Below, one piece after another: positions 1 to 10,153 of a DNA stretch of 64,000 nucleotides (positions are counted from its first letter, which is position 1; the number at the start of each line of letters is the position of its first letter). Both the position numbers and the translations under genes were made by a program. The stretch is from NCBI GenBank assembly GCA_964036665.1, contig OZ038526.1, positions 8,246,001 through 8,310,000 of the forward strand, written 5' to 3'. Source of the DNA: Gordius sp. MW1. Taxonomy: Eukaryota > Nematomorpha > Gordioida > Gordea > Gordiidae. The notes under the pieces are model-generated. The model saw nothing but the letters and a program-made list of their open reading frames with translations, was not told the DNA's origin and made no database searches.

Positions 1-128
1 TAATAATTTTTATTAAATATATAGATTCTTAATTGCTTAATTTTGTTAACCTATTCATTCCTTTTTCAAGCGCTAAATTTGACTTTAAAACATTTTTAAT
101 TGCTATGCAATTTATGGGCTCGTTTTTG

Positions 129-212
129 GTTGTCCGTCGTCCGTCGTCCGTCGTCCGTCGTCCGTCGTCCGTCGTCCGTCGTCCGTCGTCCGTCGTCCGT
201 CGTCCGTCGTCC
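129..212. repeat. 7-bp tandem microsatellite (GTCCGTC)n
   Basis: About twelve head-to-tail copies of GTCCGTC run through this stretch. Open frames across it give a periodic Arg-Arg-Pro-Ser-Ser-Val-Val peptide, an artefact of the repeat. It is preceded by the recurring motif AATTGCTATGCAATT (98-113) and followed by a tRNA-like segment (about 215-262). A related but reverse-oriented block, without the expanded microsatellite, lies at 58780-58925. Confidence 0.95.
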
Positions 213-214
213 AC

Positions 215-275
215 CAAGTTATTGGCGCCAGCTTTGTGACCTGGATATCCCGGGTTCAAGCCAGAGGACGAATTT
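215..275 (+). repeat. tRNA-derived (SINE-like) fragment
   Basis: The segment contains GACCTGGATATCCCGGGTTC followed by AAGCC, close to a pol III B box (GGTTCRANYCC) and matching the tRNA-like unit at 2331-2408. The 5' half (A box) is not clear. An oligo-T/AT-rich tail follows. It is most likely a truncated copy of a tRNA-derived SINE module used repeatedly in this window. Confidence 0.5.
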
Positions 276-339
276 TTTTTTTAATTTTTTTAAATTAAAT
301 TAATATTTTGTTCTTGTTAATGCCATTGATAATATGAAT

Positions 340-1600
340 TTTTGACCATCCGCTGGCTACTGACCAATGAAAAAAATGACCATTGGCCAAATAAAGCGAA
401 ATTTTTAATTGCTATATGCAATTATGGTATTTTTTCGTCTTTGAATAGGTTAACATTGATATTTACCCTATGCCCTTTCCTACAAGGGCCTACGCCTCTA
501 CTGATATGGGTCCCTGTGCCCCTTACCAAAGCCTATGCCTTTACTGATATGGGTCCCTGTGCCCCTTACCAAACCCTATGCCTTTACTAATGTGGGTTCG
601 AATCCCGGAGAGGGCAAAATTTTTATTTATTTTTTAAATTAAATTAATATATTGTTCTTGTTAATACCATTGATAATGTGACCTTTTGGCCGTCCGCTCG
701 CTACTGACCAATGAAAAAAATGACCATTGGCCAAAGTATAAATCGAAATTTTTTTTTCGTTTTTGAATTGGTTAACATTGATAGTTACCCTATGCCCTCC
801 CCTACAAGGGTCTATGTTTCATTATCTATATATTGTCACGCTTTCGGTGTCTTACACCGAATGTCTTCTCACGCTGTTTACTTTTAATTTTAATTAATTT
901 AACTAGTTTGTGGGTTCGAATCCCGGAGTTTTTGACTCTTATGATTGTTCTTGTAACAACCATTGATAATAAGACTTTTTGGCCGTCCGCTGGCTGCTGA
1001 CCAATGGAAAAAAATGACCATTGGCCAAAATGTGTATCGAAATTATTTTTTTCGTTTTTTTTGACTATTATGATTGTTCCTGTTACTACCATTGCTATTG
1101 TGACTTTTTGGCCGTCCGTTGGCTGCTGACCAATGAAAAAAAATGACCATTGGCCAAAATTTGATTCGAAAATATTTTTTTCTTTTTTTTCGACTATTAT
1201 GAATTTATATCCACTTTTACTGTGTCCTGGCTGCTAACCAATAAAAAAATGACCATTGGCCAAAATGTGAGTCGAAAATTTTTTTTCGTTTTCTTGACTC
1301 TTATGTATTTATATCCACTTTTACCGTGTCCTGGCTGCTGACCAATGGAAAAAAATGACCATTGGCCAAATTGTGAATCGAAATTTTTTTTCCGTTTTTT
1401 TGACTCTTATGATTGTTCCTGTTAATACCATTGATAATGTGACTTTTTGGCCGTCCGCTGGCTGCTGACCAATGGAAAAAATGACCATTGGCCAAAGTGA
1501 GCATCAAAAATTTTTTATCCGTTTTTTTTGGCTATCATTGACTTATAGAGTATCTGTTGGTACTGACCAATGAAAAAAAATGACCATTGGCCAAATTTTA
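340..1600. repeat. Tandem array of ~100-120 bp hairpin-bearing units
   Basis: The block holds about eight units, each with the core CTGACCAATGG, seven or eight A, then TGACCATTGGCCA. CCAATGG and CCATTGG pair, so each core can form a stem-loop. Between cores lie two spacer types: one with CATTGATAATGTGAC and TTTTTGGCCGTCCG, and a shorter one with TATCCACTTTTACCGTGTCC. Some units carry TGGGTTCGAATCCCGG, an exact pol III B-box sequence (near 594-613 and 911-926). The same array recurs in reverse orientation at 56228-58520. Open frames here (342-590, 826-1092, 1301-1507) are repeat artefacts. Confidence 0.9.
842..862. repeat. Recurring hairpin with CGGTG/CACCG stem
   Basis: TTTCGGTG, five bases, then CACCGAAT forms an inverted repeat. 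The same hairpin occurs at 54508-54528 and 58847-58867, there with ATTCGGTG/CACCGAAT arms. All copies lie inside the repeat-rich blocks at the two ends of the window. Confidence 0.8.
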
Positions 1601-2106
1601 TATATAACCTAAAAATTTATTATAGATGGTCTAACAGACAGCCAACTATGTAATATATATTTTTAACCTTATAAATGCATATATATTTTTTTATTGGGTT
1701 AATATATTTCATTTAATTAGATTGTGATTTCATAGAAAACCTAAAAAGTAATAGTTAAAAAAATATAGGTATTAGATTCTAATTTACGATACAATATATT
1801 GATAGAAACTAACACAAAATTCGAAACCTCCTTCAAAGGTATAATCATAGCCCGTTCTTTCTAATTAAATTCAATCTACAATTAAACTATTAAAACACGA
1901 ATTGTACTTTATTAGATGGCGCGCGTAAGTTTATATAATTAGTAAAATTTTCTACGTGTTATAGATATTACACCGCACGTGTGGCCGGGAAATGTCCGAT
2001 ATTTTTAAAACGAAAAGGTATTTTAGGAATCTGAAAAGGCTATTTTACCCCTGGCCGCCCTGGGCACCTACGGGTAAAGTTTCGAGCGAATCGGGCGGGT
2101 AGTTTC
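1590..2106. repeat. ~520-bp repeat core, inverted copy at 57357-57875
   Basis: This non-tandem segment abuts the hairpin array. It matches the reverse complement of 57357-57875 almost throughout, with only scattered substitutions and small indels, roughly 95% by eye. It includes TTATTAGATGGCGCGCG and a GC-richer stretch around 2045-2100 with GGCCGCCCTGGGCACC. No coding sequence is seen. Array and core occur together at both places, so they belong to one mobile or duplicated unit. Confidence 0.9.
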
Positions 2107-2330
2107 TTAGCCCTTTTTTAAAACTAAAAGAAATTTTTATTTTAGTTTTTTTTTCTTTAAAATTAAATTAATATTATGTTATCGTTAATACCATTGATAA
2201 TTTGACTTTTTGACCGTTTGCTGGCTACTGACCGATGAAGTATATTGATTTTCTAAACATAAAACAGAACTTTATTATTTCATTATCTATATAAATAACA
2301 TAATAACTTCTACTATTTTAATACCAGCAT

Positions 2331-2612
2331 GGTGTGACGGGTTATAGCGCACGGCTTGTAAACAGGGTGACCTGGATGTCCCGTGTTCAAGCTCGGGAGA
2401 GGGCAAAATTTTTATTTTTTTTAAAATAAAATTAATATTTTGTTCTTGTTAATATCATTGATAATATGACTTTTTGATCGTCCGCAGGCTACTGACCAAT
2501 AAAAAAAAGACCATTGGCCAAATAAATCGAATTTTTTTTTCGTTTTTGAATTGGTTAACATTGATAATTACCCTATGCCCTCCCCTACAAGGGTCTATAA
2601 CTAATTATTTTG
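2331..2612 (+). repeat. tRNA-derived SINE-like element
   Basis: The head has a tRNA-like layout: a pol III A box at 2345-2355 (TAGCGCACGGC) and a B box near 2383-2393 (GTGTTCAAGCT), about 28 bases apart as in tRNA genes. An AT-rich body follows, containing one unit of the TGACCAAT...ATTGGCCA hairpin and a CCTACAAGGGTCTATAA end that also appears at 480-490 and 800-815. I see no well-paired acceptor stem, so this is a SINE-type derivative and not a tRNA gene. Confidence 0.55.
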
Positions 2613-2619
2613 CATTTAA

Positions 2620-2815
2620 TACCCCCCTATAGGCATTCTCGCCCCTTCCTACCTTTCTCGCCCATAAATTGCATAGCAAATATGCTACGTTTATACGGAG
2701 TATAGATGAGTCGCCCCCCCCCCCCCCTTCCCTTCCCCTACTTCCCTTCCCCTACTCCCCTTCCCCTTCCCCTACTCCCCTTCCCACGAGGGCCGAAGGC
2801 CCGAGTTTTATTATT
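2620..2815. repeat. C-rich dispersed repeat, inverted copy at 53530-53745
   Basis: The stretch contains TAGGCATTCTCGCCCC, CTCGCCCATAAATTGCATAG and TATACGGAGTATAGATGAGT, then C-rich tracts (CCCTTCCCCTACT repeats) ending in GGGCCGAAGGCCCG. The reverse complement of 53530-53745 has the same blocks in the same order, so the two are dispersed copies in opposite orientation. The long mononucleotide runs may be length-variable or imperfectly assembled. Confidence 0.85.
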
Positions 2816-2855
2816 AGGGCCATATAATTTAATAAATATTTTTGTTCTAATCTAA

Positions 2856-3075
2856 AACTAGGTGTATTAACTTATATAAATTAATCAAATCATTGTAAAC
2901 TGCTTATTGAAAGTTGAATATTCTCATGTAATTTTATTAAAGTATTTTAAATGGTAATACTAATTTATAACTTCTTAGGTGTATTAACTTAAATTAATCA
3001 AATAAAAATAAATTGTTGAAAGTCGAATATTCTCATGTAATTTTTAATTAATTTAATGGTAGTACTATATTGAAA
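2856..3075. repeat. Two-copy direct tandem duplication (~115 bp)
   Basis: TAGGTGTATTAACTT, then ATTAATCAAAT and GAATATTCTCATGTAATTTT occur at about 2860-2940 and again at 2978-3045. The two copies are diverged AT-rich sequence. A partial third start (AAGTGTATTAACGG) appears near 3081. No coding potential is seen. Confidence 0.75.
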
Positions 3076-3184
3076 TATTTTAAGTGTATTAACGGCAGAA
3101 ATAATTGATGATTTATTATTTTAACATGATAACTATTGATGTTTTTTTATGAATATGTCATATAATAAAATTTTGTGAAATTTT

Positions 3185-3475
3185 TGATGAATTGGGTCGG
3201 GCGCGGAGTTTTTAAAATTTTAAACGGGCTTGCGCGGGCCTGACGTTTTTTTAAACGGGTACGAATAGGCCTAAAAAATTTACGGACGGGCACGAACGGG
3301 CCTAAAAAATTTACGGACGGGCTCGAACGGGCGTAAAAAATTTACGGACGGGCTCGGACGGGCCTAAAGTGTTGAAAAAAAATTACGGGGGGGGGGGCTC
3401 GGACGGGCCTTGAAGTTTTGAAAACGGGTACGGGCGGGCCGACCTTCTAAAAACGGCCCGTTGCAGATCTCTAAT
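3185..3475. repeat. GC-rich tandem repeat (CGGGC motif), hAT-end-like
   Basis: Several ~40-bp copies of a unit containing ACGGACGGGCTCGAACGGGC and CCTAAAAAATTT lie here. Its right end read on the minus strand is TAGAGATCTGCAACGGGCCG, similar to TAGAGCCCTGCACGGACCG at 33671 and TAGAGACCTGCACGGCCCG at 63891. Three independent ends sharing this TAGAGNCCTGCACGG start suggest the terminal inverted repeat of one DNA-transposon family, probably hAT, though no target duplication could be confirmed here. Confidence 0.6.
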
Positions 3476-3476
3476 C

Positions 3477-3660
3477 TCTACTACAACCGACGCGTTAAAC
3501 ACTGCCATCGGAGCCGTTTTACACCAAATCGTAAGGGAAATCAGTCCTTAATCCTTTTTATCTCTCAAATTAAGCAAAACACAAGCTCGGTACAGCACAT
3601 TCGGGATAGAACTGCTAGCAATTTGCCATTCAAGCTTAACCTTCATTTAAAACCCTCCAA
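3477..3660 (+). mobile_element. Ty3/gypsy-like RNase H fragment (fossil)
   Basis: Translated on the plus strand, this short piece resembles the RT-RNase H boundary of Ty3/gypsy elements: TTTDALNTAIGAVLHQ and LSLKLSKTQARYSTFG. It is clearly related to the RNase H part of the LTR element at 34683-39125. No LTRs are seen next to it. It is broken and looks like an isolated old fragment. Confidence 0.75.
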
Positions 3661-3661
3661 A

Positions 3662-4200
3662 AGCTTGTAAAATTTGAGTCCAACACACCGTATATTCCAT
3701 TGTAAAAATGTCCCTGTCAATGAATACCATTTTTATGCCTTTGAACGAGAAAATGAACCTTCAACTGGTGTCGGAATTTTTATTAGCAAAAGTATCAAAA
3801 CTAAAAGCATCATCTTTGTTAATAAACGCTTAATTATCGCACATATAATAATTAAAAATCAAATCCGTTCCATTTTCAATGTCTATGCTCCCTCCTTTAC
3901 AAACCTTAACTTGGAGGAAGCTTTCTTCCATAACATCTAACAAATGAATCAAAATTTAAGAAGTATAAAAATAATAATAGGGGATAATAATTCGTCCTTA
4001 ACACCTAACGACAAAGACAGTTTTAATTGCATAGGACCCACTCTATTAAACCGACCAATAGAAATGGTTATATTCTTAAAAGATGCCAAACCCGTAGATT
4101 AATCAAAAACTTTCGCACCATCGGACCGAATATAAAGACGGACCACTTCGTCATTGCGGATGATATCTTTATAACCCCAGCCGCCCTCCACTCATTAAAA
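3662..4200 (+). mobile_element. LINE endonuclease-domain fragment
   Basis: An open frame at about 3674-3940 contains GVGIFISKSI, then IIAHIIIKNQIRSIFNVYAP. This is the typical pattern of the apurinic-type (exonuclease-endonuclease-phosphatase) domain of non-LTR retrotransposons, where a vain-boast line of strands leads to the NVYAP motif. Downstream, in shifted frames, come IIIGDNNSSL, a degenerate GDFN motif, and DDIFITPAALHSL, resembling the SRIDYIFIT motif near the domain end. Reverse transcriptase was not found. This is therefore a truncated, frameshifted piece of the N-terminal endonuclease of a LINE. Confidence 0.7.
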
Positions 4201-4317
4201 ATATAATTATCCAAGTTAAGCTAAGGTAGTTATGGATTTTTTAAGCACCCAAGCGACATCTGTGCTTGCCAAACGATTATCTTCAAAGGTATATTTGTAT
4301 ATGGGTGTTATTTAAAT

Positions 4318-5120
4318 GCATAGTGAAAAATTCCATAATGCTCAGTTGTTTGTGCTCAGTTTTTAATTCAACTTGCTCAGATTTTTAATTAAAAATGTTC
4401 AGTTTTTTTATGCTCAGATTTTAATTAAAAAGTGCTCAGTTTTTTTGTAAACAAATGTTCAGTAATTTTTCAAAAAATGTTCAGTTTTTTTTTCAAAAAA
4501 ATATTTCGTTTTTTTCAAAATATGCTCAGTTGTTATTAAAATCAGTAAATCTAACCCTAACCCTTGCCTATATTACATTTTGCCTATATTACATTATGCA
4601 CAGAAATGTTATTGAGCTGTGGAAACGCTAGAGAGCTTTAATAATAGTTATAAATTATTCATTTAAATCGCGTATTGTCTATATTAAGTACATAAATCAA
4701 AGTATATTAAAAACAAACAAAATGATGCCTTTAATAATCATTTATTAAAATAATATATATAAAAACCTAATAAAATGTTATAGCTGCTATATATAAGTGA
4801 TATAACCAAAAATATTTTGAAGTGTAATAGCTCAGTGGATTGAACGTCTGACTAGCAGCTTCAATAGCTCGTACCTCGCAGTTTCGATACCCGCACCTAT
4901 CTCGTTTTAATTAAAAATTAAAACCACTTTGCATAAAAAAACTTGGCAAGTATAATTAATCTCTGAGCAAATAAATAAAAATCTGAACATTTAATAAAAA
5001 ACTTAACATTTAATTCAAAACTTGGCAAATTGAATAAAAAACTTGGAAAATGGCAATAAAAACTTTGCACTTTGAATAAAAAACTATGCAAAATAATTTG
5101 TTCTCTTTGTATATTTGATG
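4318..5120. mobile_element. GCTCAG-repeat element with tRNA-like centre
   Basis: The left arm (4338-4530) has about ten copies of TGCTCAGTTTTTAATT-type units of ~20-25 bp. The right arm (4918-5110) has the diverged inverse form (TCTGAACATTTAATAAAAAA, CTTGGCAAATTGAATAAAAA). Between them, at 4821-4898, sits a tRNA-like segment with A box TAGCTCAGTGG (4828-4838) and B box GTTTCGATACC (4881-4891). A reverse-oriented array plus tRNA-like module of the same kind is inside the element at 49187-50600. It is probably a non-autonomous element of foldback type; its exact ends and target duplication were not found. Confidence 0.6.
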
Positions 5121-5199
5121 ACACCGTAATAGATTGAATTATTTATTTCCTATAAGTTTTCATGCTTTAACTCGTAATACACCTCCTAAATTAAAAGAC

Positions 5200-5565
5200 A
5201 TTATGTTATTACATTGTTTTGTATAACATTAATTTCCTCGTTATAAACTGGGGTCGGCAGGTGCATTCACATTTTCTATAATTTTTATAAATGTGGCAAT
5301 TGTTCTGTATAAATACACGAACTAAACTCTTTTAGAAAATATATTTAATGGCAATGTTAGTTAGAAAGGAAAGTAATTTTTTGTAATATAAAATGGAACC
5401 TTAAGCTATATTATCATATTTGCTTTTAAATTTTTAGGGATTTTAGTTATAAAACAATATACGTGCAAAACCTTATGTTCTTAGTCCAATAATATTGCTG
5501 CTTTTATTGTTGTTTTTACAACGTTATATTATGTGCAATTAGTTATTAATTTTATAAATACACAA
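5200..5565. repeat. Dispersed repeat, second copy at 47630-48065
   Basis: Shared blocks are TATAAACTGGGGT, GGTGCATTC, AATGGCAA.GTTAGTTAGAA, AAATACGTGC and GTTGTTTTTACAACGTT...ATATGTGCAA, in the same order and orientation in both copies. The 47.6-kb copy has a CATGGGCG-type MITE inserted into it. No coding sequence is seen, and the family is unknown. Confidence 0.75.
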
Positions 5566-5865
5566 ATTTGGATTAAAATACCACAACTATAGTTACATAA
5601 GCATGCCAATATAACGCTATTTTACAGTCAAAAATTTTGTATACTTTATGATTTTCGATCAAAAACTATAATTGCGCAGATTTTTTATATAATTTGTGTA
5701 AGATTTTCTTTATTAATAGCTAAATTAGATGTCGTTCAATTACTTTAAAAGCTATCAAAACCACCAAAAAATACTTATTGATTGTTAAAAATGAAACGTC
5801 GCTAATGTGGTGTCAAAGGCGGTTAGCGCAAAAATTCAACGAAATATTATACAAAATTCATCGAA

Positions 5866-6068
5866 TTATTTTTTATCTTCAATGTGAAAATCTTCGAACA
5901 TCTCTTGAAAGTTATGCGTGTAATGGATTAATTGATCCTTGTCTATTTCAACCGCTTCGCTACCCGTCTCCAGTTGACTTTCAGATTGCGTTAATTTACT
6001 CGCGTCGTGATATAAGTTAACGTTGTTCCTACGCAATTCTGGATCTTCTTCAAGGTTGCTCAAGAACT
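5866..6068 (-). pseudogene. NMD3: NMD3 terminal exon or gene fragment
   Basis: On the minus strand a 203-nt open stretch follows a possible splice acceptor (TTTATTATAG) and ends in TAA. Its translation contains FLSNLEEDPELRRNNVNLYH and ends EMFEDFHIEDKK. This matches the C-terminus of the 60S ribosomal export adaptor NMD3, remembered in humans as FLEDLEEDEAIRKNVNIYRD followed by a short acidic stretch and EMLEDLHIS. NMD3 bridges the 60S subunit to the exportin CRM1, and its C-terminus carries the export signal. No other NMD3 exon (zinc-binding CxxC region or the KRQRRR basic segment) was recognised within about 4 kb upstream on this strand. It is either the last exon of a gene with a long last intron or an orphan fragment. 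The identification is by motif memory only. Confidence 0.6.
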
Positions 6069-6276
6069 CTATAATAAATTATCTTCCCCCCTAAAGTTTA
6101 AAAAGTTAGCTACGCTACTGGAGGTATTTTTACAAACCCAGATCAAGAGCGAAATATTAAATCGGGGCTTAACCAACGCAAATGCTGATTTCTCGATACA
6201 TCTGCCATCGATATCCTCCTATTCTTATCAAAAAAATTTAACTGTCAGGGCAGTACCAATTAGTGCTCTGAGAATT

Positions 6277-6548
6277 CTAAGCTTCTCTTGTTGGCACTTT
6301 GGATCTTTGGGCAGATGACCTAATCAAAGGTGTACTTGGCAACGTCGTCTCAGCTGGCCTGTCTAATAAGAGTTCTGTAGGAAAATGACCAAGATGATTT
6401 AGATATGGAACTTCATTTACAATTGCTTTAAGATAAGCTCGTCTGTTTGTAGGAATATTCTTTTGTATCGCATAAATTGTTATAAGTTTTTTAACATTTG
6501 TTACTGGATTTTCAAGTCTAATGGCAAAAATGATAACCGCTCCTCAGT
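6277..6548 (-). other. Unrecognised open reading stretch, coding-like
   Basis: An 89-codon stop-free stretch on the minus strand without a clear start includes RLENPVTNVKKLITIYAIQK, NRRAYLKAIVNEVPYLNHLG and HFPTELLLDRPAETTLPSTP, and ends in TAG at 6277-6279. The amino-acid mix is protein-like and the codons are less AT-biased than the flanks. I do not recognise a family, and it is not part of NMD3 as I remember that protein. It lies 209 bases upstream of the NMD3-like exon on the same strand. It could be an exon of another gene, a gene fragment, or chance. Confidence 0.25.
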
Positions 6549-6559
6549 AAACTTAGTGG

Positions 6560-7166
6560 TTTAGCCGTTTAGGATTTTAGATTCCTATATTTGGGATTGG
6601 GAATGACCATGTTGAGTACCGGGAGGAAGCTTTTTTTGCATGTGCTTTAGGAAGGTATCATTTGTCAATGTTCTACAATTTTAGCAGTAGTATATATTCT
6701 AACATTATCCCAGCGATTTCACGTAATAAATAACTTGAATTATTATCTATTATTCTACATTTTTAAATTCGAGCAATATCTTAAAAGACACATTAGTTTG
6801 TACCAAACTGCCATCCTATTAAATACCTGTTTAAAATTTCATATGTTCAAGGTGCGCATATTCCCACAGTTTTTCTGACTTAAAGTAAAAATATTATATT
6901 TGTGTTAATTGCTCTACAAGTTGTACTTTTTTGTAATATATTTATTAAGATATTTAATGCTGTTCTTGATTCTTTTTTAATTTTACTTTGAGGTATTTCA
7001 ATCAATTAAAAAATAGACTTTTATTATAGTATTTTGTTTAATATAAATATTAAAATCATGTGTAATAAAATGCATAGTTTACTATTAAAAACTAGAATGT
7101 TACAAGTTATCTTATAATTTTGTAAAATAAAATTATAAATCCTCAATATTTGAGAGAGATAACTAT
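6560..7166. other. AT-rich intergenic stretch, nothing recognised
   Basis: No open frame of note, no repeat shared with other parts of the window and no RNA gene were seen. A minus-strand stretch near 6600-6660 reads FLKHMQKKLPPGTQHGHSQS, too short to interpret. Confidence 0.5.
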
Positions 7167-7586
7167 GTCCTTACCATAGACTAGATAGACTGCTCATGCC
7201 ATATGTTACATATGGGTAATTGTGTGTCTATTTTTCCTCCATTTTGAAGAGTGCATTTGGTGTACTTTAACCATGTAATTTTGCCCTACAACAGTCAATT
7301 TACTCCTCACTAGTTTATAAATTAAAAAAACGTCAATAAATTAATATTATACAAAATATTGATGGCACTATATTATTAAACAAACTTTAATCGCAGTTTT
7401 TGCATTTTTAATTTTTATGTATTTTTAAATGATGTTTATTTTAAAATGCTGTTTTTGATAATTTAATTTGCGAAAATTACTAATTTCTATATGATCACCA
7501 CGTTACAATGCCCCTTTCAAAATGGTGGAAAGAAGGGTACACATTTTGTGCGTTGATGAGCAGTCTATCTAGTCTATGGTCCTTAC
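7167..7586. mobile_element. hAT-like MITE, family A, copy 1 (404 bp, TSD GTCCTTAC)
   Basis: The element spans 7175-7578. It starts CATAGACTAGATAGACTGCT and ends with the reverse complement, a terminal inverted repeat of about 23 bp. It is flanked by a perfect 8-bp direct repeat GTCCTTAC at 7167-7174 and 7579-7586. An 8-bp duplication is typical of the hAT superfamily. The interior is AT-rich, non-coding, and similar to the copy at 31438-31880, which lies in the opposite orientation. Confidence 0.93.
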
Positions 7587-7589
7587 TTA

Positions 7590-9855
7590 CCGAATATGAA
7601 TAACTAACCTCGTAAATTTTTTTTGCCAGATTTAAAAAAAACACAGTTCTTGAAAAATTTTTATTTTTTTGCTCGTGTTTATATCAACCTAGCCCTAGGC
7701 AAAACTTTGGACTTTAATATAAATATCCCAAATTTTATATAATACATTGCAAAATTGAATTTGGTTACAAATGCGAAAATTTGCTGATAATGAAAATGTA
7801 TGAGTTTGTAGTGTACCATAAGATAATTATTGAAATTTTCTTTGCATAATTACACTATTATTCATTTATCCAAGATCTGTGTAAAAAATTAACCTTTCAC
7901 TTTTGCATGAGCCAAGCTTAATCAGGGCTAGGCTAAAAATGGTCACATAATTTTTAGCAGGGGGCAAAGCTTAATATAAACATTTATGACTAAAATTGTA
8001 TTTGGGATTAAAAGGAGGGGTTCAAACGAGAGCTCCACTTTTGAGTCTATTAAAGCTGGATTGTTTTAATGTATAAATGGAAAGAGACGAGAGGTAGTTT
8101 TACTTTAAAAAACAATCTTATACCTCTACCTAATACACCGTGATAGAGGAGTTCAGGTCATTGAGCCAGACGCGTAATGAGAACCAGCAAGTTGGTAAAC
8201 ATTCTTTTTTATAGCACCTGCCCATATTTTATGTCGACCCCGTTGTCCAGGTGTCCACAAATCGATAAGAAAATAATTTAAAATATTGATAGAGTTGATT
8301 GTGGATTTAATTCAACGCTCTTAAATAAAAATTAACGGAGCCGCACGATAATAGAATATAGTTATTTACGTTTGAAGAAGAACATGTAAAATTTGTTTTT
8401 GGTGCATAGTTTTTGTTTTTCGTAATAATTACCATGATGTTTAAATCTTTATGAACAAGTACTAACTAAACGAAGGTGGGTGAGGGCTTGTTATATTTGA
8501 TTTACTGTATGGATGTTATGATTTATTATTATTATTAAACAGGATATAAAGATGGATGGAGATATAATTTTAGTTGAAGTGGGCACAAGAAAAAGTCATT
8601 TTATTGGGTTATCAAACTAAAAAACTAAGACCGAGAATCTTTTTAATTTTGAAGATAGATGACAAATAATTTTCACGCTATATCTTATTTGAATTCGATT
8701 TATATTATGCTGTTATTATAAAATTGGATAACTAACGTTTTTTTAGATGTAATATAAAATTTAAAACAATGTCGGCTCATAACTTTTAACCTATCCAGGC
8801 TTTAGTTGTTTCTATTTTGAGCCATTTCAGCATTATTTCAGAATTTATTGTTTTTTTTTGCCACCACTTAAATGTCCTTCTTATTTAAGTCATTCTCATC
8901 AATTTCCATAGTTTGTGAGCCATTGTAATCATAATATTATTAAATAAAGGTATGAATAAATAAATAAATATCAGAAATTGGGTAGAGTCCTTTAAAAAAT
9001 TCCTCCAAAAAATGGGCAAAAGTGGAAATCACACTTTTAAGTTAACGCGGTTTATTCCAGAGAGGCGGACCCTAAATTCCCTCTCATTACGTTACAAAAA
9101 ACATATGGACCTTTGTGATTTGTGAGCTTGATCATTAACTCAGAGAACTCCCCCTAACCTATTATCAAAGAAATGAGCGGATTTTTCCAAAATTTTGAAG
9201 TTAGGCGATTCTAGGTAAGTAATTAAAAGGGTTAGCTATTAATGGTCGACTCCATATTACGAGGTATTCATCTCAGGAAATAAAGTGTAGTTAGTGAGTT
9301 TGCCCATTTATGCAGTCATCGTTTGACTCATTCACAGCCACCCGACGATGCGTCATGTTGACATAATGAGTGCCTCCTCCTTTTGGGTAACAATGACACC
9401 AATGTGCTCGTCAATTTGACAAGAGGGGAGGGGGGGGCACCGGGTATCAATGAGGTGCCCATTGTTTTACATGCTGGCATCGCGAAATAACAACAAATAG
9501 CTAGAGGGGTAGGAGATAAGACTTCGACCCAATTTTGCCCCCGCCCCCACCCCCTTCATCTTTTTGAACTACTAAATAGCACTTTGAGAACTGGGCGGTG
9601 TAGGTTAAAGAGAAGGTTGTCAGCCACATAATCGATTCGTAATTTTAGCTGACCGACTATTCTCTTTGATCATGCTCACAAAAAACTTAACATGGAACGA
9701 CCACGCTTCTTACACATTCATACTGGTGCGTGTGCACAATGATCTATTTGATCTTGACTACGTTGATTTTTATCGAGGGAATACGGCTTCCCAAAACTTA
9801 AATTACAAAGGCGTTTACAAATATTAAATTTACATTGAGTTTCCTTTATAAAAAT
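7590..9855. other. Intergenic stretch, nothing recognised
   Basis: About 2.3 kb without a convincing gene. It is AT-rich to about 8900 and then more mixed. Near 8541 a possible acceptor is followed by a short frame MDGDIILVEVGTRKSHFIGL, too short to call. Around 9425-9560 there are G- and C-rich tracts. No RNA gene or terminal-repeat element was recognised. Confidence 0.5.
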
Positions 9856-9859
9856 AAGG

Positions 9860-10035
9860 GTGCCGAACATAGGCGCAGCCAAGGGGTGCCAGGGAGGGGC
9901 GGCTGCTCCCTTCTAAATCCAGAAATTTATTAAAATTATGACTAACATTTCAAAAAATGATCATTTTGCCCCAACCTAAATCATTATTGCCCCCCCCCCC
10001 TCTAATTTCAAGCTGTCTACGCCCATGGTGCCAAA
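9860..10035. mobile_element. hAT-like MITE, family B, copy 1 (160 bp)
   Basis: The element spans 9868-10027. It begins CATAGGCGCAGCC and ends GTCTACGCCCATG, that is, CATGGGCGTAGCCAGG-type inverted ends. It is flanked by GTGCCGAA (9860-9867) and GTGCCAAA (10028-10035), an 8-bp duplication with one mismatch. The interior has a short AT-rich middle between G-rich and C-rich subterminal tracts. It is non-coding and non-autonomous. Confidence 0.85.
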
Positions 10036-10153
10036 TATTTTATGCTAAAAATTCTTGGATTTTATTAAGCTGTCTTTAATTAAAAAAACCCACGTTAACC
10101 CGTTTTGCTATGCAAAGTTCTCTTTGTCAATCAGTATGTAATCTAAAAAATTT

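Noticed and set aside
33-303. Frames with Arg-Arg-Pro-Ser-Ser-Val-Val repeats
   Set aside because: Periodic translation of the GTCCGTC microsatellite on both strands; no start context or conservation.
340-1600. Regularly spaced palindromic units resembling a CRISPR array
   Set aside because: Spacers are repeats of two types, not unique; units are ~100-120 bp; the genome is eukaryotic and no cas gene is present.
4552-4566. Telomere-like CTAACCCTAACCC
   Set aside because: Only two repeat units inside an AT-rich repeat; no array.
4821-4898. tRNA gene
   Set aside because: A and B boxes are present but the acceptor stem does not pair and the anticodon arm is irregular; it sits between repeat arrays, so it is a tRNA-derived module.
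6091-6318. Plus-strand stop-free stretch (LLEVFLQTQIKSEILNRGLT)
   Set aside because: It overlaps the more protein-like minus-strand frame, has no start or family resemblance, and may be chance or antisense.
8541-8620. Possible short terminal exon (MDGDIILVEVGTRKSHFIGL)
   Set aside because: Only about 25 codons after an AG; no partner exon or recognised family.
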